DNA of 64,000 bases, from assembly GCA_964035545.1 (NCBI GenBank), contig OZ037768.1, forward strand, positions 4,021,241-4,085,240. Direction: 5' to 3'. Below the pieces are notes generated by a model. It did not search any database and had not been told where the DNA came from. It saw only the letters and a list, made by a program, of their open reading frames with translations. This stretch comes from Bugula neritina. Lineage: Eukaryota; Bryozoa; Gymnolaemata; Cheilostomatida; Bugulidae. The first letter of the stretch is position 1. The number at the start of each line of letters is the position of its first letter. The position numbers and the translations under genes are program-made. Shown here piece after piece: positions 52,301 through 64,000 of this stretch.

Positions 52301-55300
52301 TTTACACAATACTAACACTTAAGGCACCAGCAGATAAAGGGCTTCCGGCAGCTGAGATGCTTAAAACTGATAATAAGTAGCAAATAGTACAAACTGTTCA
52401 CACCTGTGAAACACTTTTGCTGGCTGTTGGGAAATTGGAAACTACTGGGGGCTTCCCAGGCTCTGTTTTTTTGACAACAATTGGTGTCTTCACATTGACA
52501 TTAGGTGCTCGGGCAGCAGAGGGTTTACTGTCGACAGCGCTGTCAGGATTAGCAGGTGAAATAGTGATCTGAACCTTCTGAGTTGCCTCTGCGACAGGCT
52601 TGGGCACTTTATCAATCTACAACACAAATATCAGCTTACTAGAACCTGATAACGTATGTGAAGACAACTTGAAAAAAGGCGTTAGGAAGATAAAACACAA
52701 GTTATAGAAGCTTAAACTATGTAAGCGAGAAAATGAACACACCAACAGGCAACAACTGTACAACACTAAACTACACTACAGTCAATTACCTTGTCCAATT
52801 TCAGAACCATTTGTTTGCCTGATTTACCCTCTTCCATTTCCTTATTGGCTTTCTCTTTTAACTAATAGAAATATAAACAAGTGTATTACTTTCATTGGTC
52901 TAGCTAAGCATCAAGTTGAGAATCACACCACTGTTCTACTAAAGCAGTATTTAGAGCCAGCCATTAATTAAGCGTCAAAAAGAAAGCCATAAGGAACAAC
53001 AGCACTAGAGTTGGTGACACGAAAACCACGTGGTTTTATTGACAGAGCACATGTAAAGCGCATTTATACAAGCATACCTCAGTCTGTTTTGTCTGTGATC
53101 TGTCCTTAACTTTACTATCAGTTCTTGGTTTACCAGCTCCACTGCTCCTAGCTTTGCTTCCAGAAGTCTCCTTATCATCTTTAGATTTAGAGTCTATTTT
53201 AGTTTTGTTGTCGGACTTGCTTCTACTATCAGTCTTGTTTCTGGTAGTGACATCACTGCTGGACTTGGAATCCGGAGAAGATTTAGGCTTGCTCTTGTCA
53301 GGAGTGCTAGCACTCTTGTCATTGTCAGACTTTAGAGATTTTGCAGGTGGTTCAACACTGTCCCCGGAGCGAACAGAACTGCTTCTACCACGGCGCAATG
53401 CCCTCGTCGGCTCCTCATTTGAGTCGTCTGCTTTGCTCTCCACCTCAGATGCAGTTCGTTTCTTTGGTATCCTCGGGAGGGAAGAGAGAGACCCCTGCGT
53501 AGGTGGTCGAGTAGACTTGTTCAAGTCTTTCCCTTTCTTTGACTTTTCCTGAGCTTGCTTCTTCTCTGGTGGCCGGCGAGACTGCAACAGAAATAGGTAT
53601 TGCTACAAACACAAAGAAACTCTACTGGAGCAAAATATTGAAATTATTACATTAAAAAATTTCATTGGAAACCACCATTGGCAAGAGATGGAAGGGGTGG
53701 ATAACAATAGGCTAACCTTTCTAGCATTTCCAGCGGCTTTCTGTTCAGAATCACCAATCTTATCACCGGTCTCCGACACACTTTTCTTTGCATCTCCAGT
53801 GGCTGTGGGAGCAACACGTTCTGTAGAAATCTCAGACGTCTGAGTGACAGTATTTGAATTGGCTGCGTCCGCATCCTTCGGAGTTTTCAGCTCTCCCTTG
53901 GTATCGGCAGAACGCCTGGTCATCCTCTCAGGCGCCAAATTGGAAGATTTCTCACCAGACGAGTCAGCCGGAGTTTTAGATGTCTTACCATACGTGTTCC
54001 GGCTTCGACCTGTAAAAACATGGATATTTACAGTTATAAATATCAGAACTTGCATATCTTCAACAGACAAATCACAATGTGAAATATGCAGTTGGTGATT
54101 TGAAACAAAAAACATCAAAGTTTAAATTGGAGAGAAATGAATGAATTCTTACTAAGTGATTTCGTTTTACTGTCATTATAGTCCGAGTCTTTAGATTCTG
54201 CACCAACTTTAGTTGGCAACATTTCTTTACTAGATTTAACATCCTTTGAGCCACTACGCTTTGCGGACTCAACATGAGGTTTGACCGCTTTGCTGCCTGG
54301 AGCTGGCTGTTGCTTGGGACTAGGTTTGTCTTCTTTTCTGGGCGGAGCAGCAGATTTGCTTTTTGCAGTCGCGTCTGGCTCAGCTGTTTTTAAGGATGCT
54401 TGTTTAAAAGACTGAGATTTTGATTTTGGTTTAGAAGGCACTGGAGGTTTAGGGGGAGGCTTGGAGACGATATGGATACAGTCAGCATACACTTTCTTTG
54501 TCACGGAATGTCCATCAACCAAAGCTAATTTAGTTTTACCAGCCAAGGTTTTGACTATGTCTTCAACAGCAGTGAGCCTAGTTTTCTAAAACACCAAACC
54601 GAACGTGAGTTACATTACATGCAAGTAACACAAGGGCGTTATTACCTAATATAACTTGTAGCGAGATCTTTCTAAATTAAATTGGAGTTGTTTTCTTTTT
54701 CACAAAGCTTCTACTGTTAGAATTACAAAAAAGCTTTCAGATAGATAATTTGTATATTATAAAAAAATGATTTTGCCAATATATCATAAGCCAACTAATA
54801 GTTTTTGAAACTTACTAATGGAATTATTTTTAATTTACCAATAGGTATTATACAATTATCACTGCACAACACAAGTTTTCCACTTTTATAAATTACATTT
54901 GATGTTTAGTGCTTTAGTGTAGTACATGCCCCGAAAAAGAGAACTCTCAATTATGTTTTAGAAAATAAATAAAGCTCTCTTTTGAAATAGTAGTATATAG
55001 CAGAATAGAATTTTAGAACATGTAGTCTAATGGTAAGTGACTTTATAACAGTACGTATATTTACATTGAATAGGATGTGTTTTGATAATTTATACTACAA
55101 GTGTGAAGTGATACTCAAAAAAATTAATACTGAAAAATTTTGATTGCAAAAAATTTGCACAAACAACATTCAATTTGCAGGTGGCACAACAGGAAATGCA
55201 TACAAAATATCTGAGACCAAAATTTTTATCGTTGAACAAATACAAGAGCAGAAAATTCCCAAATCAACTGGCTGTAGTATCTCACTTCCGTGTAGTTCAA

Positions 55301-58300
55301 AACTTTATGCAGGTGATAGAATGGCAGAAACAAAGCTGAACTTTCACAGCGAGTCCAATTAGTCCAGTTTATCAGCACCATACTAAACTAGCGGTAAAAG
55401 TAGGCAGTAGCACACACCTTAGTTTTACGAGGTTTAACCACATTCTCTGGTTTAACCTCCTTCTTCATTTCAAAGGACTTCTTTAGTATATGAGATTGAT
55501 ATTGCTTTAATTCTAGAGGTTTCTTGAAATAACTGAATGCATAATGATATTTGTTGACTAGCTCAGCCTCCCTGCAAGTAATAAATAACATGCGAGTACA
55601 CAACCCAGTCAATAGGTCTTCTCAATAACAATCAATGGTTACAAACTGTGAAATAGAGAACTATATTCAAGTGCAAAGCTGTTATGAATGAATGATAACT
55701 TTTTAGAAATATTTCAGCCTTCGTACTTTGTAAAGCCTACTTTTAGGGTGCATAAAACCCTACTTAGATACAATAATTAACCCTAACAATTAACAGAAAA
55801 TACAACTTCAAACTGTATAACAGTTTCAATGGCTACTAGTATTCAGTAGATGGACTAAGTATCAACCTTAGCCAATTATTGAAAAGTATCATTTTAGACA
55901 AACAAATATGGAGAAGCCGTAGTCTAGTGGTTCGACTTTGACCCAGTGGGCGGGGGAAATAATTTTAAATCTTGGCGTGTATCTGTTGCCAGCATGGTGA
56001 CTAGCGTAGTCCACTTAAAATCTCATTATCAGGGGCTCTTACAGGGATTTAGACTTTAAACAAAAATTTTATTGTCTGTAAGCTAATGAAACTATAAAAA
56101 TCTGGTGTGTAATTTTCTCAGAACTTAAAATGCATACCGTCTTTTGGTGATTTTCTTTAATTCTCTAAAGAGTTTGTCAAGCTCGTATTCACAAATAAAG
56201 ACATCCTTTTCACCGGTATAGTCTTTGGGTCTACCTTCAACATACGACTTCTCATCTATGACGTAACAGTGAGACAACACATTTCTCAGCGGTAGAATAT
56301 CATAGAACTTAGTCTGTATTACTTCATTCGGGTAAAACTTTTTCGTTGTTTCTACTCTATTTGGAAGTTTCCAGGGCAAATAGTAGAAAAATCCATACAC
56401 ATATTTGTCTCCCCTGCAAAAGTAAAATTACATACAAATGACAACCAGTCATATCAGAATAAAAAATACATTATTATAAAAAGTATAAAATGCTTTAAAC
56501 AGATAAACTTCAAAGCGCGAAGCATTGCTTACTTTTCATTTTTCCACAGCCTTTCTATCCTGAAAGCATAAACACCGAGGTTTGGGTCAGTAGGGGTCAT
56601 AAAGACAGCGTCCCCGACCGCCACATGTACACTTCCATGTTCTAATGAGAGGTAGTACTTGTACTGCGCGGAGCCGTCAGGAGGCGGGGGTATCATCTCC
56701 ACCTCTCCACTTATTTTCCGACCAGAACACTGCTCACACAGGTAGCTCTCAACGTCTGGTTTTACACCAACGCAGTCGCAATGCTGCCAGACCTGGAAAG
56801 AGGAAAGTGAGTCAGCGTACAGCCAACTGTACTGAATGAAACGCACTTAAAGTGTATAGCCCGCTGTGTGTATTTATTTTAGTACACAATGGTAGGTGCT
56901 CCACGCAGGTTCTCCTTGGTGCAAACAGGTTCATGGTATGAGGTTGAGATTTCATCGAGGAGAATATACAAATGAAAGGTTGAGATTAGGTAATAAATAT
57001 TTAGTGGAAATGTTTGAAGATTAAACAATACTCTGGTTAAATCTCTTTTCCAACTTGACTGGTTAAGCCTTGAACAAAAAAAATAATGAGGTATTACATG
57101 CATTTAGTCTTTTACTAACACTTGAGTCACATTCTGCCATTTCTATTAAGTTAGCCAACATTAGACGAGGGAGACGTAAAGTGATTACCTCACACTTGTC
57201 GCACATCAACATGTCTCCCTCTTCCCTTAATACACCGCATATGCACCTAATCACTTCTTCATCTTTCACTTCAGCTTTGCTGGGTACTCTGTATTCTATA
57301 AGGAATTAGAATATAATATACATTAGCAACATCTCACCAAACTTCATTATAATTCTCCATGAGCTAACATGAGCAGGTATAAGGTGTGACATTATAAATA
57401 ACAAGATTACAAGCTTTAAAAAGAATATAATATGTTCATTTAGATTCAAGTTTTAAAGAATATGTTATACAGTATATTCAGTTGGATGGTGCACCAAATC
57501 ACCACACAGTTTTAATGTGAAATTCCTTACTCCAATAACACCAGAACTGTAGAGATAGAATAAGTATTTACCATTTCCTGACACTTTTGTGCTTGTCTGA
57601 AATGGTAAAAGCATTCTGAACTGTGGAATAGAGTTGGTTTTCTTCGGAGGTAGAATAGGTGGAGGATGGCCAGTCATGTTTCTCATGAGGAAACACTGTT
57701 GCAACTTGACAAAGCGTTTCTCGTCAGATGGCATCATTATTGCTTTCTGTCGGATAATTACAGGGTCTTTCGGGTTCTATAAAACAAATATATATCATAC
57801 ATGACAGCATCGCTATTCTTATTCCAATAACAATAAATACAGATAGAAGTTGTTTACGAATAGAGCCAAGAGAACTTACGAATCTGGGCCCATTTGGTCT
57901 GCTCTTCTTCTTTGCCGTTTTAGTGAGTGCTGCCAACGCCTGTGCTTTTCCACCCATAAACTTTCTACATTTCGTGCTGCCACAGAAGCACTTTTGCTAA
58001 AATAAAAATAAGTTTTCTCAACCGATAAAGCAGCAATGTTTCGTCTAATTTGAAGCAACTACTAAACAGTTGAGACTGGCGTGTCTTCAACGTACCTGTG
58101 CGTCCATGTTGAATGCTTTGAAATTGTAGTCATACGTCAATTCTTCTCCGGGACTGATATCCTTCAGAGCAAACAGCCCAATTCTGTAGACTCCATTCAC
58201 ATTCCTGGTGCAGATATTAAATGAACAGCTTAGCTAAGTTCCATATTATACAAAAGAAAACAACTCCAACATTTTAACGCAAGTTGAAGTTTTTAATTCA

Positions 58301-61300
58301 CTAAATAACTTGACCACTTTTCAAAACGGTTAGATGGTTGAAATTACCCATACATCTTGTTGTAAATATCTCATGAGCTAGAAAGGGGTATAATTATACC
58401 CAAAAAATTTTGAAAATAAATTATTAAAACAATACATGGATTTGTAGTAGAAAATGTAAAATAAGACTCACCATTTCTGCATTTCACAGTTTGGCTCACA
58501 GCTATGGTTGACAAATCTGCCGATATTGCCCATGCGATATCCATCAATGACAAACTTGCTGTCTAGAGTGAGGCAGTAATGATGATGGTCTCTGGCGTAC
58601 TCAAATGTCATTCTTCTTCTGAACTCCTCTATGCTCACCACCTCTCCAGTGTACTCCAATATAAACTCACCTAAACCATAATACATATGTTGGTAATATA
58701 CCTACAGCTTTAGAGAAAGGAGGGCCTTTCAAACATGAGCTCAAAGTATCACCAAGAAGAGAACAGAGATCAGGTATATATATATTTTGAATCCTCAAGT
58801 TGTCAACTATCTATTACTGATGTGTGATACACGTGTACGTTACACACACAATATTATACTGTTTAATTTACTTTACTAATCAAGCAAAATATTACTTAGT
58901 GTAAAATATATAGTATTTCACTACATAGGAAATTTAGAAAGGGAAGACAACCAACACTTTATCTCAAAAACATAATAATATATAGGTTATGCAACATGAA
59001 ATTAACTCTGAAACATTCCCACCACTCGAATAGTTGAGCCATGCAAATCAGTCGACTACGAACCTGAGCAGATGAGGTTAGTGGTTTTTACACCGAACCC
59101 TCGATCATTGGTTTGGATCTTCTCAAGACCATGAGCTGTCGTCTGTTTCTGTATTCTCATATTCCCACACTGCTGCTCCCCACATGGACAAGTCTGAGGT
59201 ATGCATTCTATGTACATCATTCTAACAACACAACAACACTTAACTTTACTCGAGTTCTCAGCAAATGACTGGTAAAAGGTTTAGAAGATAGGAGCAACTT
59301 TCTACACAATACACATATTTTTATCTTTTTGAAGCACCAACTACCCGAGTGTTATCATTCAACACTATATAGACATTAAAAAAGGGACAGTGATGCTCAC
59401 TAAAGTCCTCAGCAGGACATAGGATATGTGAGGTGACAGCACTAACCTGTTCAGACAGTCTTCATTACAAGACTTGGCTGTTACGTCAGCAGGTTTCTGG
59501 CAGTTGCAGCCGTGAGGCTCATACCCAGGGACTAGAGGCTTCACGCCATTCAAATAAATACCTGAAACAATAGTAAGACCGGTTACTTTTACCTGACAAA
59601 ATAGAGAAAAAATATACTAGTGGTGATTGTAGTGAATACAACTTGGAGATAAAATTATCATCACTACAAAATACATTTATTATTAGCTCAGAAGGTTGTA
59701 AGAAGTATCAAATACAGAAGGGTCGCTCTTGCTGTGTAAAGCTACAATGTTCACAGTTACTAATGGGGATCACCTAACCATACTAAAACCAGATAATGAA
59801 GCAACTAGAGACGAAACTCTACCACTATGTAAGAACAAATGAAACAGCTAAGAAAATACAAATATTTAATGCGATGTGGTAATTCCAGAGAATAGAACAA
59901 GCTGCAAAAACGAAAAAATACCGAGTACCTTGAAAATACTTACATTTGTTAATTTTTTTGTAATGCAATGCTTGATTCTTGCCCTGAGAGTTCTGTAACA
60001 TACCATTAGAGTGATTAGAGATGAGTTAAATATTATCGATTTAGAATATAGTAGTATGTCAAAATAATAAAGACAACAAGACATAAAAGAGAACCAACCT
60101 TAGCATTCTTCTTCTTGCCATCTTTGCTCTTCTGCTTCTCCCTATCAACATTTTAGTAAAAGTCTGAATTAGTGCTGATGCCTAATCGCCATATGCCGGA
60201 CAGTCAAGATCAATTCAGACATTTGTAGATTTTGTACATTTGTACACTCATACACAGTACACTTAGACACTGCAAACTCAGACACTGCATAACACTACAT
60301 TACTGAACGTTTGCAACACTAACACGTGGAGAGACATATATAGCTGTTGCAAATAGTTATACTGACCCTGAATCATTAGCATCATCAAGGTCCATTTCAT
60401 CGGGTGTGTCAGTGTCTGTCCGTTGAGTATTGGTACTAAGGCTAGCCAAAGTGTTTCTGGTGGGAGCAGGGTTTTTACGTCTTGGCTTGTCAGTCTTAGC
60501 TTTGGCCTGAGAGGTTGCCATCTCCATAGCCGCTTGCAGTGCACTCAAACCACCTCCTAAATTATAAACATAACTTTCACGTTCCCAATGCAGCAGTACC
60601 AAAACTTCACTACATGTTCCAAGATCGGAATACATCTCGAGAATGTATGATCCAGATGAGAAAATACAGATTTGATGGCTGAACACAAAGACTAACAGAA
60701 AAATTTCAATTACACTATTTTGTGCCTGAACCATCATAGGTTGCATAGTCAACACTTGTAGGTGTATCTTTCAACACACCTAATTACGTACAAGATAAGA
60801 TGGGCATATGCTATCAATGATTGCTAAGAGTAAAGGCTACTAAAAAGTATCCTCACTAGTGATGGAGCGGAAGAACTGGTACTATCAGGACCTATTTTAA
60901 AGCCTGCAGAAATGACAAACCGACGACAGCTGTGTGCTCTCTAGATCATACCTGGCTGTGATTTCTGTTCCAAGGTACCAGCAGCAGTCTTACGCTTCTT
61001 GCGACCCTCCAAATCAGTCACAGTTTGTGCCATCTCGTCGCCGGTGAGAGCTAGCAGCTCCCTCTGCAGGGCGGAACCTGGTCGCTTACGACTCTGACTA
61101 CTTTGAGGTCTGTCGGTGGTTGGTGAAGGCTGGTTGGTATCCAGTGTGTCCTCCGGCACCACAGAGTCAGCCAAATCATTTTCTGCAACACACCCGAGGT
61201 CTAAAACACATGCGCATAACCTGCATCTTGTGTACAATGAAGACAACTGTCAGCAGTCAGAGCTATCTATAACTACATCACATACAGTCGCACATTTAGT

Positions 61301-64000
61301 GAAATACAGATCTCAACACACCCAGATAGTGAAATTACATAAAAATAATTGTTTTCCAGTTTTAAAAGGGTAAACTATGTCAGCGGCGCATGAAATGCTG
61401 TCTTATAAGGCTGCGGGAATCGCAATTTCAACTTCAAAAATAGCTTGATGTCGCAAAGGTTTGCATTCAACAAAAAAAAACATAAACTGAAAATTTTTTC
61501 AACAACATTTGGCCTTTATTCAGTCATTTCAAAGTTATTCTGCAATCAGAGTTCCTCAATCTGCAGCCTACTAACCTGCATATTCCTCCATCACCATTTT
61601 ATGTCTCTTCTTTAGAGGCAAGAACATCTGGTTGGTCCGCACCAAGTTTGTGTGAGGAATTTCAGTTTCCAACTTCGGGGGTCTTCCTCGCCCTCTCTTA
61701 GTGATGGGAGAGCCTGACTCCATGTGATCTACCAAGAGTAAAAATACTGCTTGTACCACAAAATAATACAACACTATAAAATTATCAACAAACTATGAAT
61801 TACACATATCCAACCACCAACATCAAGTATTCTACACTCAACAATCGAGCAAGACTACTGTACCTGCCAGCATCTCATAGTTAGCAGGGTCATCTGCAGA
61901 TAATTCTTCACCGGGGACAACGCCATCATCGAACATCTGTTGCGGCCTTGACTTTCGAGAAGGCAGCTGGCGTCGCTCCCCATCAACGAGTTCATGGTCT
62001 GACAGATGAGGTGACATACCAGCACTCTTGGGCGAACTCCCTTTCCCAAATTTCGGCTTTTTAGTCTTGGATTTGCTAAAGCAAATGTTTTTAGTAGCTA
62101 TGCGGCTCTTCGGCCGATTAACATAGTACTTCTGAGCAACTTCAGGAGCAGATAGAGTTGAGTCATAGAGTGGTTTTACAGCTTTGTTCTCCTTAGACTC
62201 TTCTTCTTTCTTAGACTGAGGAACAGCAGGGCTGTCTTCAGTAACCGGTGGGACAGGTGGAGCTATCGCAGCAGGAGTCGGGTCAGATGGTAAAGACTCT
62301 GTAGGCTGCGTTGTCTCCTCAGCAATGTCTTGTAAAGAGGCTAAAGCAGCACTTGCTGCTCCGTCAGTGGGCGTCGGCTCTGATTCGTCTATTGAAGGGG
62401 GCTTGATATCGTCTAATTTAACCTTAATCTTTAGTTTTTCAGCCTTTTGCTATAAAAGTATAGGCAAATTGAAATGTGACAATAGGAAAAATTCAATATG
62501 AACAAGAGAAAATAAGTTTTAATAAAAAGCAAGCATAACTAGCAACCACTCACCTTGGGTTTGGCCGCCGTCTTTGACCGTCCTTTATGAGATTCTGCAG
62601 CTAAAACCTTCACTTGAGCAGGTGATGGGGGAGGATTCACCAAGGCATACTCACCAAAAGCCAAGATGTACTTACGTTGAGGCGTTGGCAATGGCTTTTC
62701 ATCATAAAGTGAGCATTCGCCTATCGTGGTTGAAATCTGTTCCATGTCACCTGAATCAGAGTGCCAAGGTATTTGACTATTGATTATATATGGACATGAG
62801 GCTCACATAGACTCTCATGACAATTTAGATCAGGTACTGGTACCTTGCAGGGTACTCACTCAGTTTGCAAACATCACCATTTTACAAACATACAAGACAT
62901 GGCAGCAAGAAGTTTATTATATTTACCAATGAAAATTGGATCTAAATGTTTGATTTTGCTAGGTCGCTTGACTGGGTAGGGCTTTTTGCTTTTTGGCTTT
63001 TTATCCCTCTTTTTCTTTGTTTTGTCAGGAGCATCATCTTCCCCTTGTGTTTTTTCTTCTCCTCTATTGACATGGACAAACACTGGTGGCACTTTCTCAT
63101 CTCAACATAACAGAATGGTGAAAAGTTAGCAAAGAGAAGACAAACGGGAGAAAGAAATACCACCGTACCTATTGGCAGAGTTATCTAGCACATCAAAGAG
63201 TTTAGCACCAAGGGCTGGGGGAGGAGGCAACCGTGACGGTTTCTCTCGACTCTGCTCAGCCTCCTTGTTAGCTTCAGCGTTCCTTGAGCGGCTGTCAAGC
63301 TGAAAACTTTTCCCGCTCACATCCATCGGTGGCATGTCATGGAATCCAGCTTCAACAAGCAGAACATATGTTATAAACATTTACAATGTAACTAAAACAC
63401 CAACAAGCATAGCTAAATGTTTCCTTATTTGCTGCTACAATTGTGTTACCGAAGAAGGCTTGAGGGGACTCTGGTTGTTCTTCCGGTATTTCATTTGGCT
63501 GTTCGGCAACGGGTGGTGCCGTCGTCTGTTTCTTCCTTCGCCCGCCCTACAATCAAATATTTCAATTTCATTGATCACAGTCACCACAGCAGCTTTTGTC
63601 TATGGAGAAGATTAGAGAAATGCTCAACCTACCTTTCTAACTGATCGCTTTTTCTTCACCTCATCTTCTTTCAAACGTGACGGAGATTTGCCTGAATTGT
63701 TTTTAATACTCGAATCTGTAACCACATGCTGCGGCAGCGCTGACCTAACCGGTGGTTGGTTGAATGGGGTCATACCACCAGAACTGGAGAAAGGAGTCTT
63801 CATCGTGTTAAATGGTGTGCGACCTGACATGGTTGGTGGTAGTGGAAAGGGACTAGCAGTTAACGATGTTGACATTGGAGTATACGGAGGGAGAATAGAA
63901 CTGGATGATAACAGATGGTCTGACCTAGGAGTGGCCATAGGCCCGGTCCACATCAGTTCAAACGGAGCATCCTCATTGGGTTTGTCCAGCGTATCATTAA
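43353..64000 (-). CDS. ASH1L: ASH1L homologue, H3K36 methyltransferase (3' part, 34 exons)
   Basis: Trithorax-group histone methyltransferase. Exons in order: 64000-63633, 63546-63450, 63349-63169, 63063-62927, 62750-62554, 62449-61864, 61728-61576, 61182-60952, 60556-60367, 60141-60099, 59992-59944, 59561-59447, 59221-59064, 58670-58472, 58204-58096, 57996-57880, 57776-57572, 57295-57189, 56792-56533, 56413-56138, 55571-55418, 54585-54153, 54009-53717, 53581-53078, 52861-52790, 52616-52404, 52211-50246, 50110-49950, 49745-46604, 46489-46469, 46046-45943, 45596-44791, 44664-44607, 44159-43353. All phases agree; about 4,170 codons. Domains: AT-hook (KRGRGRPPK), AWS (GCNCQKP...CPCGEQQC), SET ([30 protein letters not shown]), post-SET (KCFCGSTKC), PHD (RCICG...MCDKCEVWQHCDC), BAH (GDAVFM...[12 protein letters not shown]). 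There is no bromodomain. After BAH come about 2,900 low-complexity residues with three tandem arrays. The start lies beyond the right edge. Confidence 0.9.
44940..45310 (-). repeat. Coding tandem array, 36-bp unit ([12 protein letters not shown])
   Basis: Ten near-identical 12-residue copies in ASH1L exon 45596-44791; the variants are VPED, VTAD, VPAE, EPPR and SSHS. The same exon has a separate 10-residue [10 protein letters not shown]-type triplication near 45480-45550. Confidence 0.93.
46469..46489 (-). other. 21-bp microexon of ASH1L homologue
   Basis: Bounded by CTCATAG| and |GTAAGTG on the minus strand, it encodes (G)EKPDCST with one-base phase on both sides, exactly linking the flanking exons. 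Because its length is a multiple of three it can be skipped without a frameshift. Confidence 0.72.
47160..48710 (-). repeat. Coding tandem array, 21-bp unit ([14 protein letters not shown])
   Basis: About 74 copies of a 7-residue acidic unit in the 3.1-kb ASH1L exon (49745-46604). Larger blocks repeat, for example the segment with VAENEPEV and [14 protein letters not shown] recurs at least three times, so unequal exchange of multi-unit blocks has occurred. Other frames over the array are also open, as expected for a 21-bp unit without stops. Confidence 0.94.
50370..50745 (-). repeat. Coding tandem array, 21-bp unit (IPQETPA)
   Basis: About 18 diverged copies of a Pro/Glu/Thr heptad ([28 protein letters not shown]) within ASH1L exon 52211-50246. 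More diverged than the other two arrays. Confidence 0.9.
55916..56077 (+). mobile_element. Diverged copy of the tRNA-type SINE
   Basis: Starts GCCGTAGTCTAGTGGTTCGA, like the head of the SINE at 38127, and ends with ATCAGGGGCTCTTACAGGGATTTAGACTTTAAAC-like sequence that parallels that copy's 3' body. The B box is degraded. It lies in an ASH1L intron, antisense to the gene; no clear target duplication is seen. Confidence 0.68.

Noticed and set aside
53154-53552. Leu/Ser-rich plus-strand frame
   Set aside because: Antisense of a Lys/Ser-rich ASH1L exon.

Overview
The window is nuclear DNA from an intron-rich, AT-rich invertebrate animal genome. The evidence is that every gene is split by GT-AG introns of about 60 to 3,000 bases, several genes are animal-type (ASH1L, an Emi-type F-box inhibitor, a selenoprotein thioredoxin reductase), and tRNA-derived SINEs, hAT transposons and abundant microsatellites are present. 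The phylum cannot be fixed from sequence alone. Exons were assembled by hand from conserved protein matches and splice signals, and the codon phase was checked at every junction given below.

Layout, left to right: TAF2 (+, 5' end missing), UBE2G2 (-), an unnamed CCCH zinc-finger gene (-), EXOC3 (+), POLR2K (-), an FBXO5/FBXO43-like gene (+), TSEN34 (-), TXNRD2 (+), and an ASH1L homologue (-) that fills 43353 to the right edge and continues beyond it. Apart from the UBE2G2/CCCH pair, strands alternate, giving four tail-to-tail pairs (TAF2/UBE2G2, EXOC3/POLR2K, FBXO/TSEN34, TXNRD2/ASH1L) and three head-to-head pairs. These are unrelated housekeeping and regulatory genes: transcription initiation (TAF2, POLR2K), ubiquitin/cell cycle (UBE2G2, FBXO), exocytosis (EXOC3), tRNA splicing (TSEN34), mitochondrial redox (TXNRD2) and chromatin (ASH1L). 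There is no sign of an operon or common pathway.

Mobile and repetitive DNA: a 4.9-kb hAT element (5611-10526) sits in a TAF2 intron with its 8-bp target duplication straddling the splice donor; its transposase is complete except for one stop codon in the BED finger. A second TIR element (17773-19538) has a perfect 8-bp target duplication. Two tRNA-type SINE copies occur at 38127 and 55916. Long degenerate tri/hexanucleotide repeats fill the spacers and repeatedly form near-perfect inverted repeats.

Most notable: (1) the ASH1L homologue lacks a bromodomain and carries about 2,900 residues after the BAH domain, including three separate tandem-repeat arrays; (2) TXNRD2 ends in Cys-Sec-Gly, with an 11-bp stem-loop starting 4 nt after the UGA and a SECIS-like element, but also has an exact 32-bp exonic tandem duplication that breaks the frame; (3) EXOC3 and POLR2K stop codons are only 24 bp apart, so their 3' UTRs must overlap.
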